NCBI GenBank assembly: GCA_032717465.1
Contig: CM064697.1
Span: 5,957,033-6,021,032 of the forward strand
Source of the DNA: Coenobita brevimanus
Lineage: Eukaryota > Arthropoda > Malacostraca > Decapoda > Coenobitidae
DNA length: 64,000 bases
Reading direction: 5' to 3'
Shown one piece after another: positions 36,121 to 46,499 of this stretch. The first letter of the stretch is position 1. Each line of letters begins with the position of its first letter. The notes beneath the pieces are model-generated. The model made no database searches. It was not told where the DNA came from and worked only from the letters and a program-made list of their open reading frames with translations. A program made the position numbers and the translations under genes.

Positions 36121-36540
36121 AAACGCTGGGATTACGTGTGGTTTGGCCAGGTCACATTACAAGATGATGGCTCGCAAAACGTCGTCTGGGAAGGACACAG
36201 GCTCCACTTAACCTTTCGTGACCCAATCTTGGCTTGATCCGGATCAACATCAAGGACTTCCCCGTTTTGGATCGTTCCCTCATGACGTCGCATATGAGGA
36301 ATGGAATCGTACTACAACTCACAGGAAGAGGCAGATTAAGTGGATAGAACTTCAGTACTCAGAATGGATTGAATATTGTTTTGATAGACTTACACCCGCA
36401 TGTGTTTATTGTAAGGATACAACAGTTCAGGCCAGACGTGGACCCACCTTACAAGTCAGGCATAAGCTACTGAGCTCTCACAATAAGTTCAGTTTCTCAA
36501 GGTGGGTAGGCTTCTTCCAGTGAACAATTCTACTGCCTTG
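36121..36540 (+). other. Region with a 101-codon plus frame lacking an ATG start
   Basis: The frame 36218-36523 is open after a TAA and begins at GTG. Its translation is mixed and Trp-rich (for example HRKRQIKWIELQYSEWIEYC), unlike the low-complexity frames. A WFGQV-like string is read just upstream in another frame, loosely like the tail of LINE polyproteins, but the match is weak. It could be a degraded mobile-element piece or chance. Confidence 0.2.
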
Positions 36541-38130
36541 CTCATTAATTTGTGTGTGTGCTTTAGTATGTGGCTAATTAGAATGCATTCATACTACGGT
36601 TGTCTTGTAGTGTAGATAATCACCTCATTTCAGCTATGTAAATAAGCTCTTTATAAACTTGGAACTTCCTGAAAATGTGGCTATTATCACAATTGTAAGC
36701 GCTTGCCAGATAATTTGGTCTTTGCACCTTCAGCCCTTGTGAACCGAACGTGCCAATCATATCCTCAACCATGTGAATCAGTGTTACTAATGTGTTTCAC
36801 CCCCGTGTTTCTCCTGTTTCCTGGGTTGATTACGTCTTTCCGCAGAGTGAACGTGAGTCTATCCAAATCCCTAGGGGTGTCTGTGCTTTTGGTCAGACTC
36901 CTGTATAATTTGGGTGTTACGTAGGTGCAGTTAAAGTGCAAGCAACCTATAATATCAACGTCAGAAGAGGCAGCAGGAGGGCTATTAGCTATCTGGTGTC
37001 ACGTTTTAATCTTACAGTATGTCGTTTCTGTTCCTGCGTCCTCTCTGAATGTTGTCTTTCCATTTTTGACATTTCCATTCTTCTTTAACACACTCTTACT
37101 GTTCTCTTCACCCTTTAAGGAAAAGTGGAATACTTTCGGATATTTTTCTGGCTCTCATCAGACGATTTTTTTTTTTTTACATTCCTTCTGCTGTATGAGT
37201 AATCCTTCCAGCTGATGTATCTTTATTTTTCCTCGTTCACATTATGTATGTTCCGTCTTTGTACGCATGTATCAGTGTTTTTCCTTTCAGCTCGCTGTAA
37301 CTTCGTCCTATTCGCCTTCCCACATCCCCCACTTGGTTTTTCTTACCTTCGGTTGAACCCTAACCCTCCCACATGCCCCATCCTGTCCCCTCCAGCCATA
37401 ATCGCTCCTCTAGCATTCCCGTCTCACTTGTCTATCATGGTGTAAAACCACCAGACTTAATTGACCCCCCCTGCCCACCAAAAAGAAAAAAAAAAAAGGC
37501 ATCACCAGTTAGTATGAGTGGCAGAAGCTCGAGGGGTAGCACAGAACTAAGTCCATATTTGTATAAGAAGGTAAAGTTCTCACACATCATGACTGTTTAA
37601 TAAAAAGATTTATTGAGCACTTTGGGAAGCTTGTGAGAAAGTGTGGTGAGACTCGTTTACAGGGTCCTCGGGAGGATGGGTAAAGGTATTAGAAATGGTT
37701 ATTTAAGATTGTCGGTAGGGTGAATGATTGGTAATGCATATTGATGAGTTGATCAGGAGTTTTATTATCAAGCACGGTTCACCATTTTCAGTCTAAATAT
37801 GATCACCACCATTCAGCATAGTTTCCACTTGCCACTGTTTGCGATTTATATTACTTTTGCCTATATGTTTATTAGGTTGTTTACACTTCAAAGTAAGTTT
37901 CCATTCACTACATTACCATTTTTCTTTCTACGGAAATATTCTTTTATGCTTTTTATATACATTACTTTTGCATATTAATTCTTTTCAGTGTTCGTTTCTT
38001 ACGAGTAACCCAGTACACATTTTGTGGATCAGGAATTTCCTTAAACTTTGCCACGTTGTCGCAGCGACATAACATGACGTTATTAGTGATAACGCCATAC
38101 TATTTTAATCAGCAGTCAAATTATTTCAGA
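36541..38130. other. Unique sequence
   Basis: Contains a T run near 37166-37178 and an A-rich AAAAAGAAAAAAA stretch near 37480-37498. Short frames only; none recognised. Confidence 0.5.
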
Positions 38131-38640
38131 CTGGTTAATTTTTGTTGACAGGTGCATGAAATATGAACTCCCAATTTTCCCCAGTACCCAAGAGGATGTC
38201 AACCAGCCGCCGCTCGACTTGTGTAACCCCGCGGTCGTTAGGATGGGCAAACAAGGCGTGATTAGACCTGGCAAACGACCCTGCGGGGGTAGTTATCAGG
38301 CTCGTTAGGAGGATCATTATCGCCGCTGGTGTCGTAAAGGGGCAGATCGATTGAGACCGCGGGGGATGAAAAATAGGACATTGAAATCGAAATGGAGGAA
38401 GTAACTGGGGGAACAGGTCATGGGGTCAGGGTATTTAGCTACCGTGCACGTGGTCCAGCCAGTATGTGTTTTTATAATGGATCAGCAAACTCTTTGTATT
38501 ATGTGGCTTCCTGATGTCGCATGCCGGGGTCGAGAGGACGCTCATTTGCATTAATTTGGTTCCCTGTGAGGAGACCGGGAGGTGGGGGAGGCGAGGAAGT
38601 GAGGTTAGAGATCTGTGTTAGTTCGAAGTACCTCTATTTC
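38131..38640. other. Non-repetitive GC-moderate segment with octamer site; possible regulatory DNA
   Basis: About 500 bp free of tandem repeats. A perfect POU octamer ATTTGCAT lies at about 38543-38550, overlapping TAAT (ATTTGCATTAAT). The minus frame at 38135-38317 (60 codons) is open but unrecognised. A conserved non-coding element is possible, but conservation cannot be judged from one sequence. Confidence 0.2.
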
Positions 38641-39762
38641 CACTGCTGTTTTTAACGACCGTATGTTATCTTGACAAGCATCAGTAAATGAAGATCACAA
38701 TATAATGTTCAGAATCTCGACCGAAGCCGACATATTGCTCACGATAGATAGACTGCAGTAAGTGAAATGCTCTGAAACGCGACGATGGAAAGTGAAACTG
38801 CAGCTTTCCCGGTGGGTTTATGACAAGAAGCATTAACATCCCCAAGTTGCCCCACCCACCTAAGAGTTACCCCTCGTACATTTCTTGTTTAAACTGCTTT
38901 CAATAATACTCCTGGATCGTCTTGGCGGCCCGTGAATGATATGTTTAGCTGACTACTAGTTATTAAAGAACCTCGTAAAACTCCCATGCATGTTATTCCC
39001 TGCTGCTTTATTACAGGGTGGGACGCCTGCTTCCGGCACGATACACCACGCTCTGTCGGTGGGAGGGTGGTGTGATTGTGACCTCATGTGCTGGATGACT
39101 GGCTAACTTCACTTCAGAGCATTTGTATCGATCAGACAACTCTTTTCTATAGGATAATGCATAGGAATTTGTGTAGAATATTGCTTCCGATTCGCTGAAA
39201 AGTGGTGGCTCTATGCAAAAGCTTTATAATGACGGAAAGTTAGGATGTAAAGTGTGATGCCTTACACTTTCGTCAAGCAAATATACTGTATGCACTCCGT
39301 GATGTTTACTGCCGAGTAGTAGTTAGGTATAATTCACAAGGAGAGGCTTCTTATTGTCAAACAAGTCGCTCCTTTCCAGGGGGGGGGGGGAGTTATTTCG
39401 TTCACGTACGCAGACAACATCCACTGTTTGGATTAGTCGTAAATGCAAACAATTTTTATTTATCTATTTATTTATTTTTTTAGTAAAAGAGGGACTATTT
39501 CTAAAGCTTTTATTACATTGGCAGGATTGAGAAATCACCAAGATAAATGAGCCATGAAGCTTATACCAGTGACAAGTACATTTTACAGTGGATCCAGCAG
39601 GTCAGTAATTAAGGCAGGCAGATATTTCAGGACAGGAGCTGGTAACCAGACAGGCTGGCAGGACATGTAGAAAGGGCCGACATAGCGGGATGAGACTGAT
39701 AGCACTGATAGTGACGGTAGTTGGGTAGGCCAACAGCAGAGACGGATAAATAGGTGTGGGCA
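38641..39762. other. Unique sequence
   Basis: G12 run at about 39379-39390 and a short TTTA run at about 39456-39480. An acceptor-like TTATTACAG/GG near 39017 precedes a short open stretch, too weak to call. Confidence 0.5.
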
Positions 39763-40058
39763 CTATATATATATATACCTAGGCTGCTTCCCCAAAGGAA
39801 AGGGAGGTAGCCGAGACAGGACGATACACTCCCAATTTGCTCATCCACTCAAACACATTCATTCGCATCTCAGCCCCAAAGGGGAGAAGGGACAGATCCT
39901 CACCGCACCACACCGCACGAGGGTCAACTGCGCAATGCAATCAGTGACATCCGAAGCAGGGCCTGACAGCAGAGCTGGTTTGCCCCTGCCACATCATAAT
40001 AGACCCATCCCCTCACCCGCATCTGACCTGACCAGCTGAACAGACCAAATGCAGGAGA

Positions 40059-40090
<32 letters not shown>
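39763..40090. mobile_element. Possible interspersed element bounded by (AT)n on both sides
   Basis: About 285 bp of unique sequence starts with CCTAGGCTGCTTCCCCAAAG and is flanked by ATATATATATATA (39763-39776) and (AT)n-(GTAT)n (40059-40094). AT-bounded interspersed repeats are common in decapods. No terminal repeat or Pol III box was found, so the class is open. Confidence 0.35.
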
Positions 40091-40095
<5 letters not shown>

Positions 40096-40559
40096 CACAC
40101 TGAAGTTGATGATAATATAGACCGTATACTTTTCGTTAGTTTTAAGGATTTGGGGTGGACTGTAATATTATTAAAGCTTTGAACTGATCACTACAAGTGT
40201 TTACTGGAATGTGATACGAATGAATATCATGAAGAACCTTAAACATGTTGTGCTGGTATTGTAAAATTAAGATACCTGGTGCAGTGCAATCAACGTCATA
40301 GTACATAGTGGTAAACTCTGCACAGTATTTACGTATCAAACCAGAGCTACTCCTTCCTGATTTAAAAAGGACGGAGATTCGTTTCTAGACAAACGCAGAA
40401 TTCGAATGTCTTGGCTAATGAATGCGCGAGATGAATTTGTGACGATCATAATCTATGTCTGGGCCATCCTTTGTGGGATAAATTGCCAGGTTCTGCTGCT
40501 CACCGCCCGTTAATAGTAGGTGGCGGTCGGTTTTGTGTGTGTGTGCTGTGGGAGCCTCT
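40091..40559. other. Unique sequence
   Basis: No feature recognised. Confidence 0.5.
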
Positions 40560-41030
40560 GTGTGGCCCCTGTAATGCTGTCATCCTGCAATACATCTGTA
40601 ATTCCATCTTCCGGTTATGCTCCGTTTTCACGCGATGCTTCATCGTACGCAAATTCATTGTTGTACTGTAATGCTTCATCCTTCTAAAGTGCTCGATCTC
40701 TCTACAGTCCCCATTCTTCTGTAATGCTCCATTATCCTATGAAGCTCCATCTTTCTGTGTTGATCCATCTTCCTATAATGATGCTCTTCCTGTTCCTTTA
40801 ATGCTTCTTTACATAATGCTTCTTTCTGTAATGCTCCATCTTTTGTACTGCTCCGCCATCCTGTACAACGCCGTAATGCTTAGTCTTCCTATAATGCTCA
40901 TCTTCCTATATTGCCCCTTTTCTTGTATTGCTTATCTTCCTATACTGCTCATCTTTCTGTAATGCTCATTTTCCTATTAATTATCCTGTAGCGTCCATCT
41001 CTGTGCAATACACCATCCTAACCACCTTCT
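40560..41030. repeat. Diverged ~20-bp TGTAATGCTCCATCTTCC minisatellite
   Basis: Variants of TGTAATGCTCCATCTTCC follow one another for about 450 bp (for example CTGTAATGCTTCATCC, CTATAATGCTCATCTTCC, CTGTAATGCTCATTTTCC). That gives roughly 20 or more copies at 16-24 bp spacing. Confidence 0.8.
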
Positions 41031-41200
41031 TACTCCGCTCATTTCTATTATTTTTTTTTGGTTAATCTCTTCTTGTACTCTCCCATCACATATTCCTCAT
41101 CGTTTCTGTTTAGCCCAACTCTTCCTACTTTTATCAGTCCTATCTATTCTTCCCTCGGTACTCATTTTCATTCTGAACTATTCTTCTGCTCCGCAAACCC
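41031..41200. other. Pyrimidine-rich spacer
   Basis: C/T-rich DNA between two minisatellites with unrelated units. Confidence 0.5.
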
Positions 41201-41830
41201 AATTTCTTTCTTATTCATTTTCTCTGGTACCTCTAAATTTGTGTCTCCCCTGATGCCTTTTCCTTCCTATCTCTCCCAGTGCCTTTTCATTCTTTTTTAA
41301 TATCTCTTGGTACATCTTTATTGTCATCTCTCCCGGTAACTTTTCCGGCTTGTGTTCCGGTACCTCTTCATTGTGTCTCCCCCCAAACTGCTTCATTCGT
41401 ATCTCCCCCGATTCGTTTTAATTCTTATCATATTTAATCTCCCCCTGGTAGGCGTCCTCCTCAGTCTCATGTCCATCGATACGTACATTCTTATCATTTC
41501 GCCCATAGTGCTTCGTGGTTATCTCCTCCTGTATATTTTCTTTCATAATGTTATCTCCCCTGATACATTTTCGTTCTGCTTCCCCGATGCCTCTTTGTTG
41601 TTTTCTCCGATACCTTTTCTTTCTCATCTCCCCTATGACCTTTCTTCCAGGGGTAAGTCGTATTTGCTTGTACCTGCTTATCATCGGTAACTCAAACTTC
41701 CTCGCTCTTAGGAACCCTGTATCCATAACTACTTTCTCTGGAAACTCCTCGTCTTCACTCTTATCTACAGTCATGGCAGCTCCTCATCCCTGTCATCTCT
41801 CTGATAACTCCCCCGTTCTTATCGACTGAC
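41201..41830. repeat. Diverged ~28-bp TCATCTCTCCCGGTACCTTT minisatellite
   Basis: Units such as TCTCCCCTGATGCCTTTTCC, TCTCCCAGTGCCTTTTCATT, TCTCCCGGTAACTTTTCC and TCTCCCCTGATACATTTTCG recur for about 600 bp at roughly 25-35 bp spacing. The open frames on both strands here (up to 118 codons) are by-products. Confidence 0.75.
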
Positions 41831-42060
41831 CCCTATCATCTGCAACCCTTTTTAATCCACTATCAAGATGGCTGGGGCGGTAATAACTGTGATGAGAGTG
41901 GCCGGTAAAGAATCACTGAGAACAAGTGGGCATGAGGAACGCGTATGAGTGATCTTTGGGGTCCTTGTCCACGGTGATTTGGGAGTGCCGCAGGGGGATG
42001 CCACGGGATTGACCACCGTGTAGCAGCTCTCCTCTTCATCCTCCACCTCCTCATTTTATC
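41831..42060. other. Short unique segment
   Basis: About 230 bp of higher GC sequence separating two pyrimidine-rich arrays. Overlapping minus frames of 63-64 codons are unrecognised. Confidence 0.45.
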
Positions 42061-42720
42061 TGAGTTCTAATTTTATATAATTTCTTCTTGCTTCCTTTGA
42101 TCTCTTTTCATCACACACCTCTTCCCTCGTCATTTTGTTTCTTCTCGCTAATCTATCCTTTTTTTATCCTTTTTCGTTTACTGTCTCCTCTCCTCTTTTT
42201 GTTTCTCCCCCTCTTCATCTCCTTGCTCCTATCCTATTTTTGTTTCTCCTCTCAGTTTATCTTTTTTTTCCTTTCTCCGCTTGTTTCTCGGCTGAGTGTC
42301 TCCCTTTCTTTTCATTCCTCCTTTTTTCGCATCATCTTATTTTTCCTCTCAGTTTCATCTAATACCGTCTTTTTTTCACATTTCCTTATTCTCGTTTTTC
42401 TGTCTAGCTTCTTTTGTACATTCTCTTCTTCGATTCCCTTATCTCTTTTTGTTCCGCCTTGCTGTTGTCTGTCTTCTTTCTTTTCGTTGTCTCCACTTTC
42501 CCTCTTCAACTCATTTCTCCTCCTCGCCTGTTATTTTTCTCCCTTTTTTAATATACATTCCATCTGATACCGTCTTTCTTTCCATTTCATTTATTCTCGT
42601 TTTTCTTGTTTATTTTCTCTTGTACTTTCTCTTCTTTGGTTTCTCTGTTTTTGTTTCTCCATGCAATTCTTTCATCGTCTTGTTGCTTTTCTCTGCCATC
42701 TTTTGCTTGTCCATCGTATG
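42061..42720. repeat. Pyrimidine-rich tract with 205-bp direct repeat
   Basis: CATCTAATACCGTCTTTTTT... (from 42356) recurs as CATCTGATACCGTCTTTCTT... (from 42561), with similarity continuing through TTATTCTCGTTTTTCT, TTGTACWTTCTCTTCTT and CTCTTTTTGTT for about 130 bp. Plus frames of 142-159 codons are Ser/Phe/Leu-rich artefacts. Confidence 0.75.
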
Positions 42721-43204
42721 TTAGGTAGTTGTAGTTTTCTATTAACAGAAACGAGATAATTGTTTTTCATTGAAATAATGAGTGCTCGGTAGAAAACACG
42801 TAAATTCACGAATGTATAACGGCTGAGGTTACTTCTGTACCTGTCGATACTTACTTACCGTAATACCTACATTATGAAACAGCGATAAAGTACCATTCGT
42901 ATTGGTTGTACACATAACCACCATTCCAGCGTGCAGTCACTTTATAACTACCATTCTCTTTCCACCTATGAAACCTAAGCAGAGCACCTCCCCACAGAGA
43001 TCCTTTGTCAGATATTGTGGGCCGGGATGCTAGGGAACTGGTATTAGGAGCAGGGGAGCGGTGGCAGGGAAGGACACGCCCTGCTGAGACCCGTACATTA
43101 TCAGAATCCTGGGCAGGGAAGGTCGGAGGGCAGGGGAGCCAGAATCCCAGATACTGATCGCTAATTACACCCCTGGTTGCCTTTGACACCACCGGACAGC
43201 CATA
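42721..43204. other. Unique sequence; 106-codon minus frame unrecognised
   Basis: A minus frame at 42872-43192 has mixed composition but no recognisable domain. Confidence 0.4.
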
Positions 43205-43500
43205 TGTATGTACTATGGGTCACAAAAATATCGGTGCATAATATGCGAAACATTTTGGACCACAGAACGAAGGTCGCTGAAATATTAGTGTCCGACCTAC
43301 CACACACGTTGGTAGTCCTGATGTCAGGTGTAATATATCGCCAACTAGCAATATCCTGTTGCAGACATATAGCAAATGTTATGTTAATATAAACAGACGT
43401 TGTTCATACAATGAGACACTGGTAATGTTAGCAATTGTTCGAATGTTTTCGGTAGGCATCGGACCCCCTGTGCACCGATGCTTTGTGACCCGTGGTACCA
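43205..43500. mobile_element. Inverted-repeat (MITE-like) element, ~295 bp
   Basis: The left arm at 43211-43238 (TACTATGGGTCACAAAAATA then TCGGTGCA) matches the reverse complement of the right arm at 43471-43497 (TACCACGGGTCACAAAGC then ATCGGTGCA). A second inner match is CGAAACATTTTGG versus CGAAAACATTCG. The interior has no transposase-like frame. Ends and target duplication are not precisely resolved. Confidence 0.55.
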
Positions 43501-43935
43501 CCAAGAAAAGTACCGTAATTTATCGAGATCTCTGCGTTGGGTGAAATGGACCTGAGTGAGACTCACCCATGTTTAGGTGCATCTTATAATTCCGAGAAAC
43601 TAATGATTCAGGTAAATGATAAATTATTTCACTTAAATGAATGATATTCAAGAAAACGTAATATAATTCCAGTGGATGGCATGGGTTTTGAATTAATGAA
43701 ACGGTAGCCCAGCCCATTTGCTAATAATTGTTGTCATTTAGCAAGATCTCGTTAGTTTTAGACAGTTTCGGGGCTGCGATTATAGACCACAACTATTCAT
43801 CCTGTCCAGCTTGGTCACTCCCTGCACCTCAGTTTTGTGCTGTACTATCTTACCAACACAGTGCATTTTAAATAACAGAATAGCTTTAGTAAGAAAAATA
43901 ATCACATGAGTAAGAATTTATAACACTGTATACAC
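43501..43935. other. Unique AT-leaning sequence
   Basis: No supported feature. Short frames on both strands overlap the right arm of the inverted-repeat element. Confidence 0.5.
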
Positions 43936-44122
43936 GCAGACCTTTATATAGCAATATATACTAACGAGGAATTGTAAAGCAATACAGCTGCAAATAAAGG
44001 TCTGTAAGGCAGTACAGAAGTAAGGATTTGTAAAGCAATATACAAGAATGGATTTGTAAAGCAATATTCGGGTAAGGATTTGTAAAATGCTATATAAGCA
44101 CGGATTTGCAGACCAGTATGCG
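43936..44122. repeat. ~27-bp minisatellite, about 7 copies
   Basis: The monomer AAGGATTTGTAAAGCAATAT plus about 7 bp recurs (starts near 43938, 43969, 43998, 44022, 44050, 44074 and 44101). The middle copies are the best preserved. Confidence 0.8.
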
Positions 44123-44439
44123 ATTTACCGCGTTGGCATATATTTATCTTCATTAACATATAATTCTCCTCATGATACTAGTTGTGGCACGGAGCAGCAG
44201 ACCATATGACCGAAATTACAACACCATCATATATTACAACTTTCGTGACTAATTTGCAGCTCATCACCAGAACAACATCAAAGCAAAAACTAGGAGCAGT
44301 CCAGCAGACCACGTGCTCCCCCCCCTCCTCCCCGACCTCAATCACAGCGCACCCATCCATTCCCTTAAGCGCACACACTGAACAGGTTGTAATTAGGAGC
44401 GCCGTTAATCACCCTCTTCAAACACAGCATCGGCGTGTG
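44123..44439. other. Unique sequence
   Basis: Open frames on both strands (118 codons plus, 66 minus) lie opposite each other; no motif. Confidence 0.4.
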
Positions 44440-45640
44440 AGGTGGTCGGCAGTGATGGGGTTAATTACAGCGTGGTGGCCTCGCACTGTGCCACAGAAAG
44501 CCTCGAGGGTGCACAGCATTCACAGCCGAGGGTACTGACAGCGTTTAGTGCGGATGTGGGAGTACGTGTCCGTCCCTTTGCCCACTCCACCCATCCGCTT
44601 CTTAACTTTTTCTCTCGGTTTTCCTCGCATCGTATCTTCCTCCATTTTCTCCTTTCGTTCAGCGCATAGAGTACCAGTGTTTATGCTTTTGTGGGAGTAC
44701 GTGTCTCGTCCCTTACTTCATTCGTCCTGTGTTTTCTTTCACTTGTTTTCGTATCCTTTCGTTTCCGTACAGGCAGATACCAGTGTTTAGTGTGGATGTT
44801 GAAGAATGTGTCTTGTCCCGTACTGCATTCGTCCTTCATCAAATCCTTACGCCAGTTATTCTGGTATCGTTTCCTTTTCACTTAGCCTATTTTGCTTATC
44901 CATTTCAACACTTTATTTCCTTTAGCTTATGCTTCAACGTTTTAGCGTATTCTAGTATTCGTATTTTTTTTATCCTCTTTAATGTATTCCCTGGAACAGT
45001 TCACAGTGAGTGGGTTAATTAGGGCAGGTAACAGTGAGGTTAATAATAGCGTGGCGGCCTCACCTTGTGGCACAGACAGCCTGGGGTACAGATGACGTAT
45101 ACACTAGTGCGGATGTGGGAAACTCTCTCACTCCATCAGCCTTTCCTTGTTTATTCGTGTGCTTTCTTGTTTGCTTATTTTCTTATACTGGTAGTTTTCA
45201 GTGAGTCCCCTGCCCATTTTCGATATTCTCTTGCCCTTATTCCCCCCCCCCCCGCCCCATTTCACATTATATCCTTTTCTCTGTATCCTGTGGTGCAGTG
45301 GCCTGTGGTAGGGTTAACTACAGTGTTCGCATCCTGGGGGAACAGCGTTTAGTGCGGATGTGGGAGAACGTGCCTTGTCCCTCACTCCATCCGTCCTCTT
45401 ACATACCAGTCTTTACTACGCGTATTTTCCTATCCTTTTTGTCTCTTTGTACTTTTCTGAGTTTTCATTTACCTGTTTTCTGTTATTTTCGCCCCCGCAT
45501 AGTTTCTTTGTCGCTTATATTATAATTTTCACGAAATCCTGTATTCTCTGTGGCAGTGGATAGTGTTAAGGTTATAATTACAGCGTTTAATGTTGATTTG
45601 GGAGAAGCTCTTTAGTCATTCATCCCATTCTTCTTCATCT
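44440..45640. repeat. Composite decayed tandem array (units of about 105-315 bp)
   Basis: A module CAGCGTTTAGTGCGGATGTG then GGAGAACGTGTCTTGTCC recurs near 44541, 44677, 44783, 45097, 45343 and 45581. A second module, CAGTGAGGTTAATTACAGCG then TGGTGGCCTCGCACTGTGCC, precedes it near 44448, 45029, 45296 and 45553. The remaining sequence between modules is C/T-rich. The plus-strand frames (64-97 codons) are shadows of this repeat. Confidence 0.75.
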
Positions 45641-45777
45641 GATCCTTCCTTTCTCACTTCTCTTATCCTTCCTCCATTGCTCACCTTCTTTACCCATTTT
45701 GTTTTGCTCGTATCTTTTAGTACTCTTATCTCATTGTTTTCCTCGTATTCTTTATTACGGGTATTGTTTTCACACGG
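45641..45777. repeat. Pyrimidine-rich tract
   Basis: C/T-rich DNA leading into the (GTCT)n array. Confidence 0.6.
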
Positions 45778-45796
45778 TTTGTCTGTCTGTCTGTCA

Positions 45797-45887
<91 letters not shown>
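45778..45887. repeat. Compound (GTCT)n-(CT)n microsatellite
   Basis: About 13 GTCT units, one with a CAGT variant, pass directly into about 28 CT units. Confidence 0.96.
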
Positions 45888-45892
<5 letters not shown>

Positions 45893-46289
45893 TGTCGTTC
45901 TTCTCTCATTTAATTTGATGTTTATTTTCATTCACTGTAGCATCTTTCTCCTCCATACATTTCCTTTTGTTTGCCCTCTCGTCCTTTTATTTATTTATTT
46001 TTTTTCGTATGTCCCCTTACACTAATATTCTCCCCCATACCGTAATCACTTCTCCATTGATTATTCCTCACTTTTCTTTTCATCCCCCATTGCCTTACTC
46101 CCCCCCCCCCTCCGTTGCTTTTTCCCCCACCCACTCACCCTCGTTAGTCACCCTTCTTACTGTCTCGAGGTATCAAAGTTTTCTCCTACGCTTTCCCATT
46201 TATCTCGCTAAACTTTCTCCTGTGTTTTACCTTGATCTGCCTCTTATCATTCGTATTGATTGTCTAATTTTTCATATCTTTCATGGTTT
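45888..46289. repeat. Pyrimidine-rich tract
   Basis: C/T-rich DNA with C10 runs near 46100. The 290-codon plus frame (45967-46839), the longest in the window, is Ser/Leu/Phe/Pro-rich, spans a CT microsatellite and is rejected as a gene. Confidence 0.65.
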
Positions 46290-46312
46290 CATTTTTATTT
46301 GCCACTTCTTTT

Positions 46313-46386
<74 letters not shown>

Positions 46387-46425
46387 TATTTTTATTTGCC
46401 AGTCTTTATCATCTATCCTTCGGCT
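46290..46425. repeat. (CT)n microsatellite inside a direct duplication
   Basis: About 32 CT units at 46319-46383 are flanked by TTTTTATTTGCCACTTCTTT on the left and TTTTTATTTGCCAGTCTTTA on the right, each followed by ATCATCT. Confidence 0.9.
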
Positions 46426-46499
46426 AACGGTATTTTTTTTTCCTGCTTAATTACTCAAATTCCTAACTTCCTTTTCTTTTTGTCCCCTCCTGTTTTTCT

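Noticed and set aside
39005..39110. Exon after acceptor-like TTATTACAG/GG
   Set aside because: The open stretch after the acceptor is only about 29 codons and has no donor at a sensible place.
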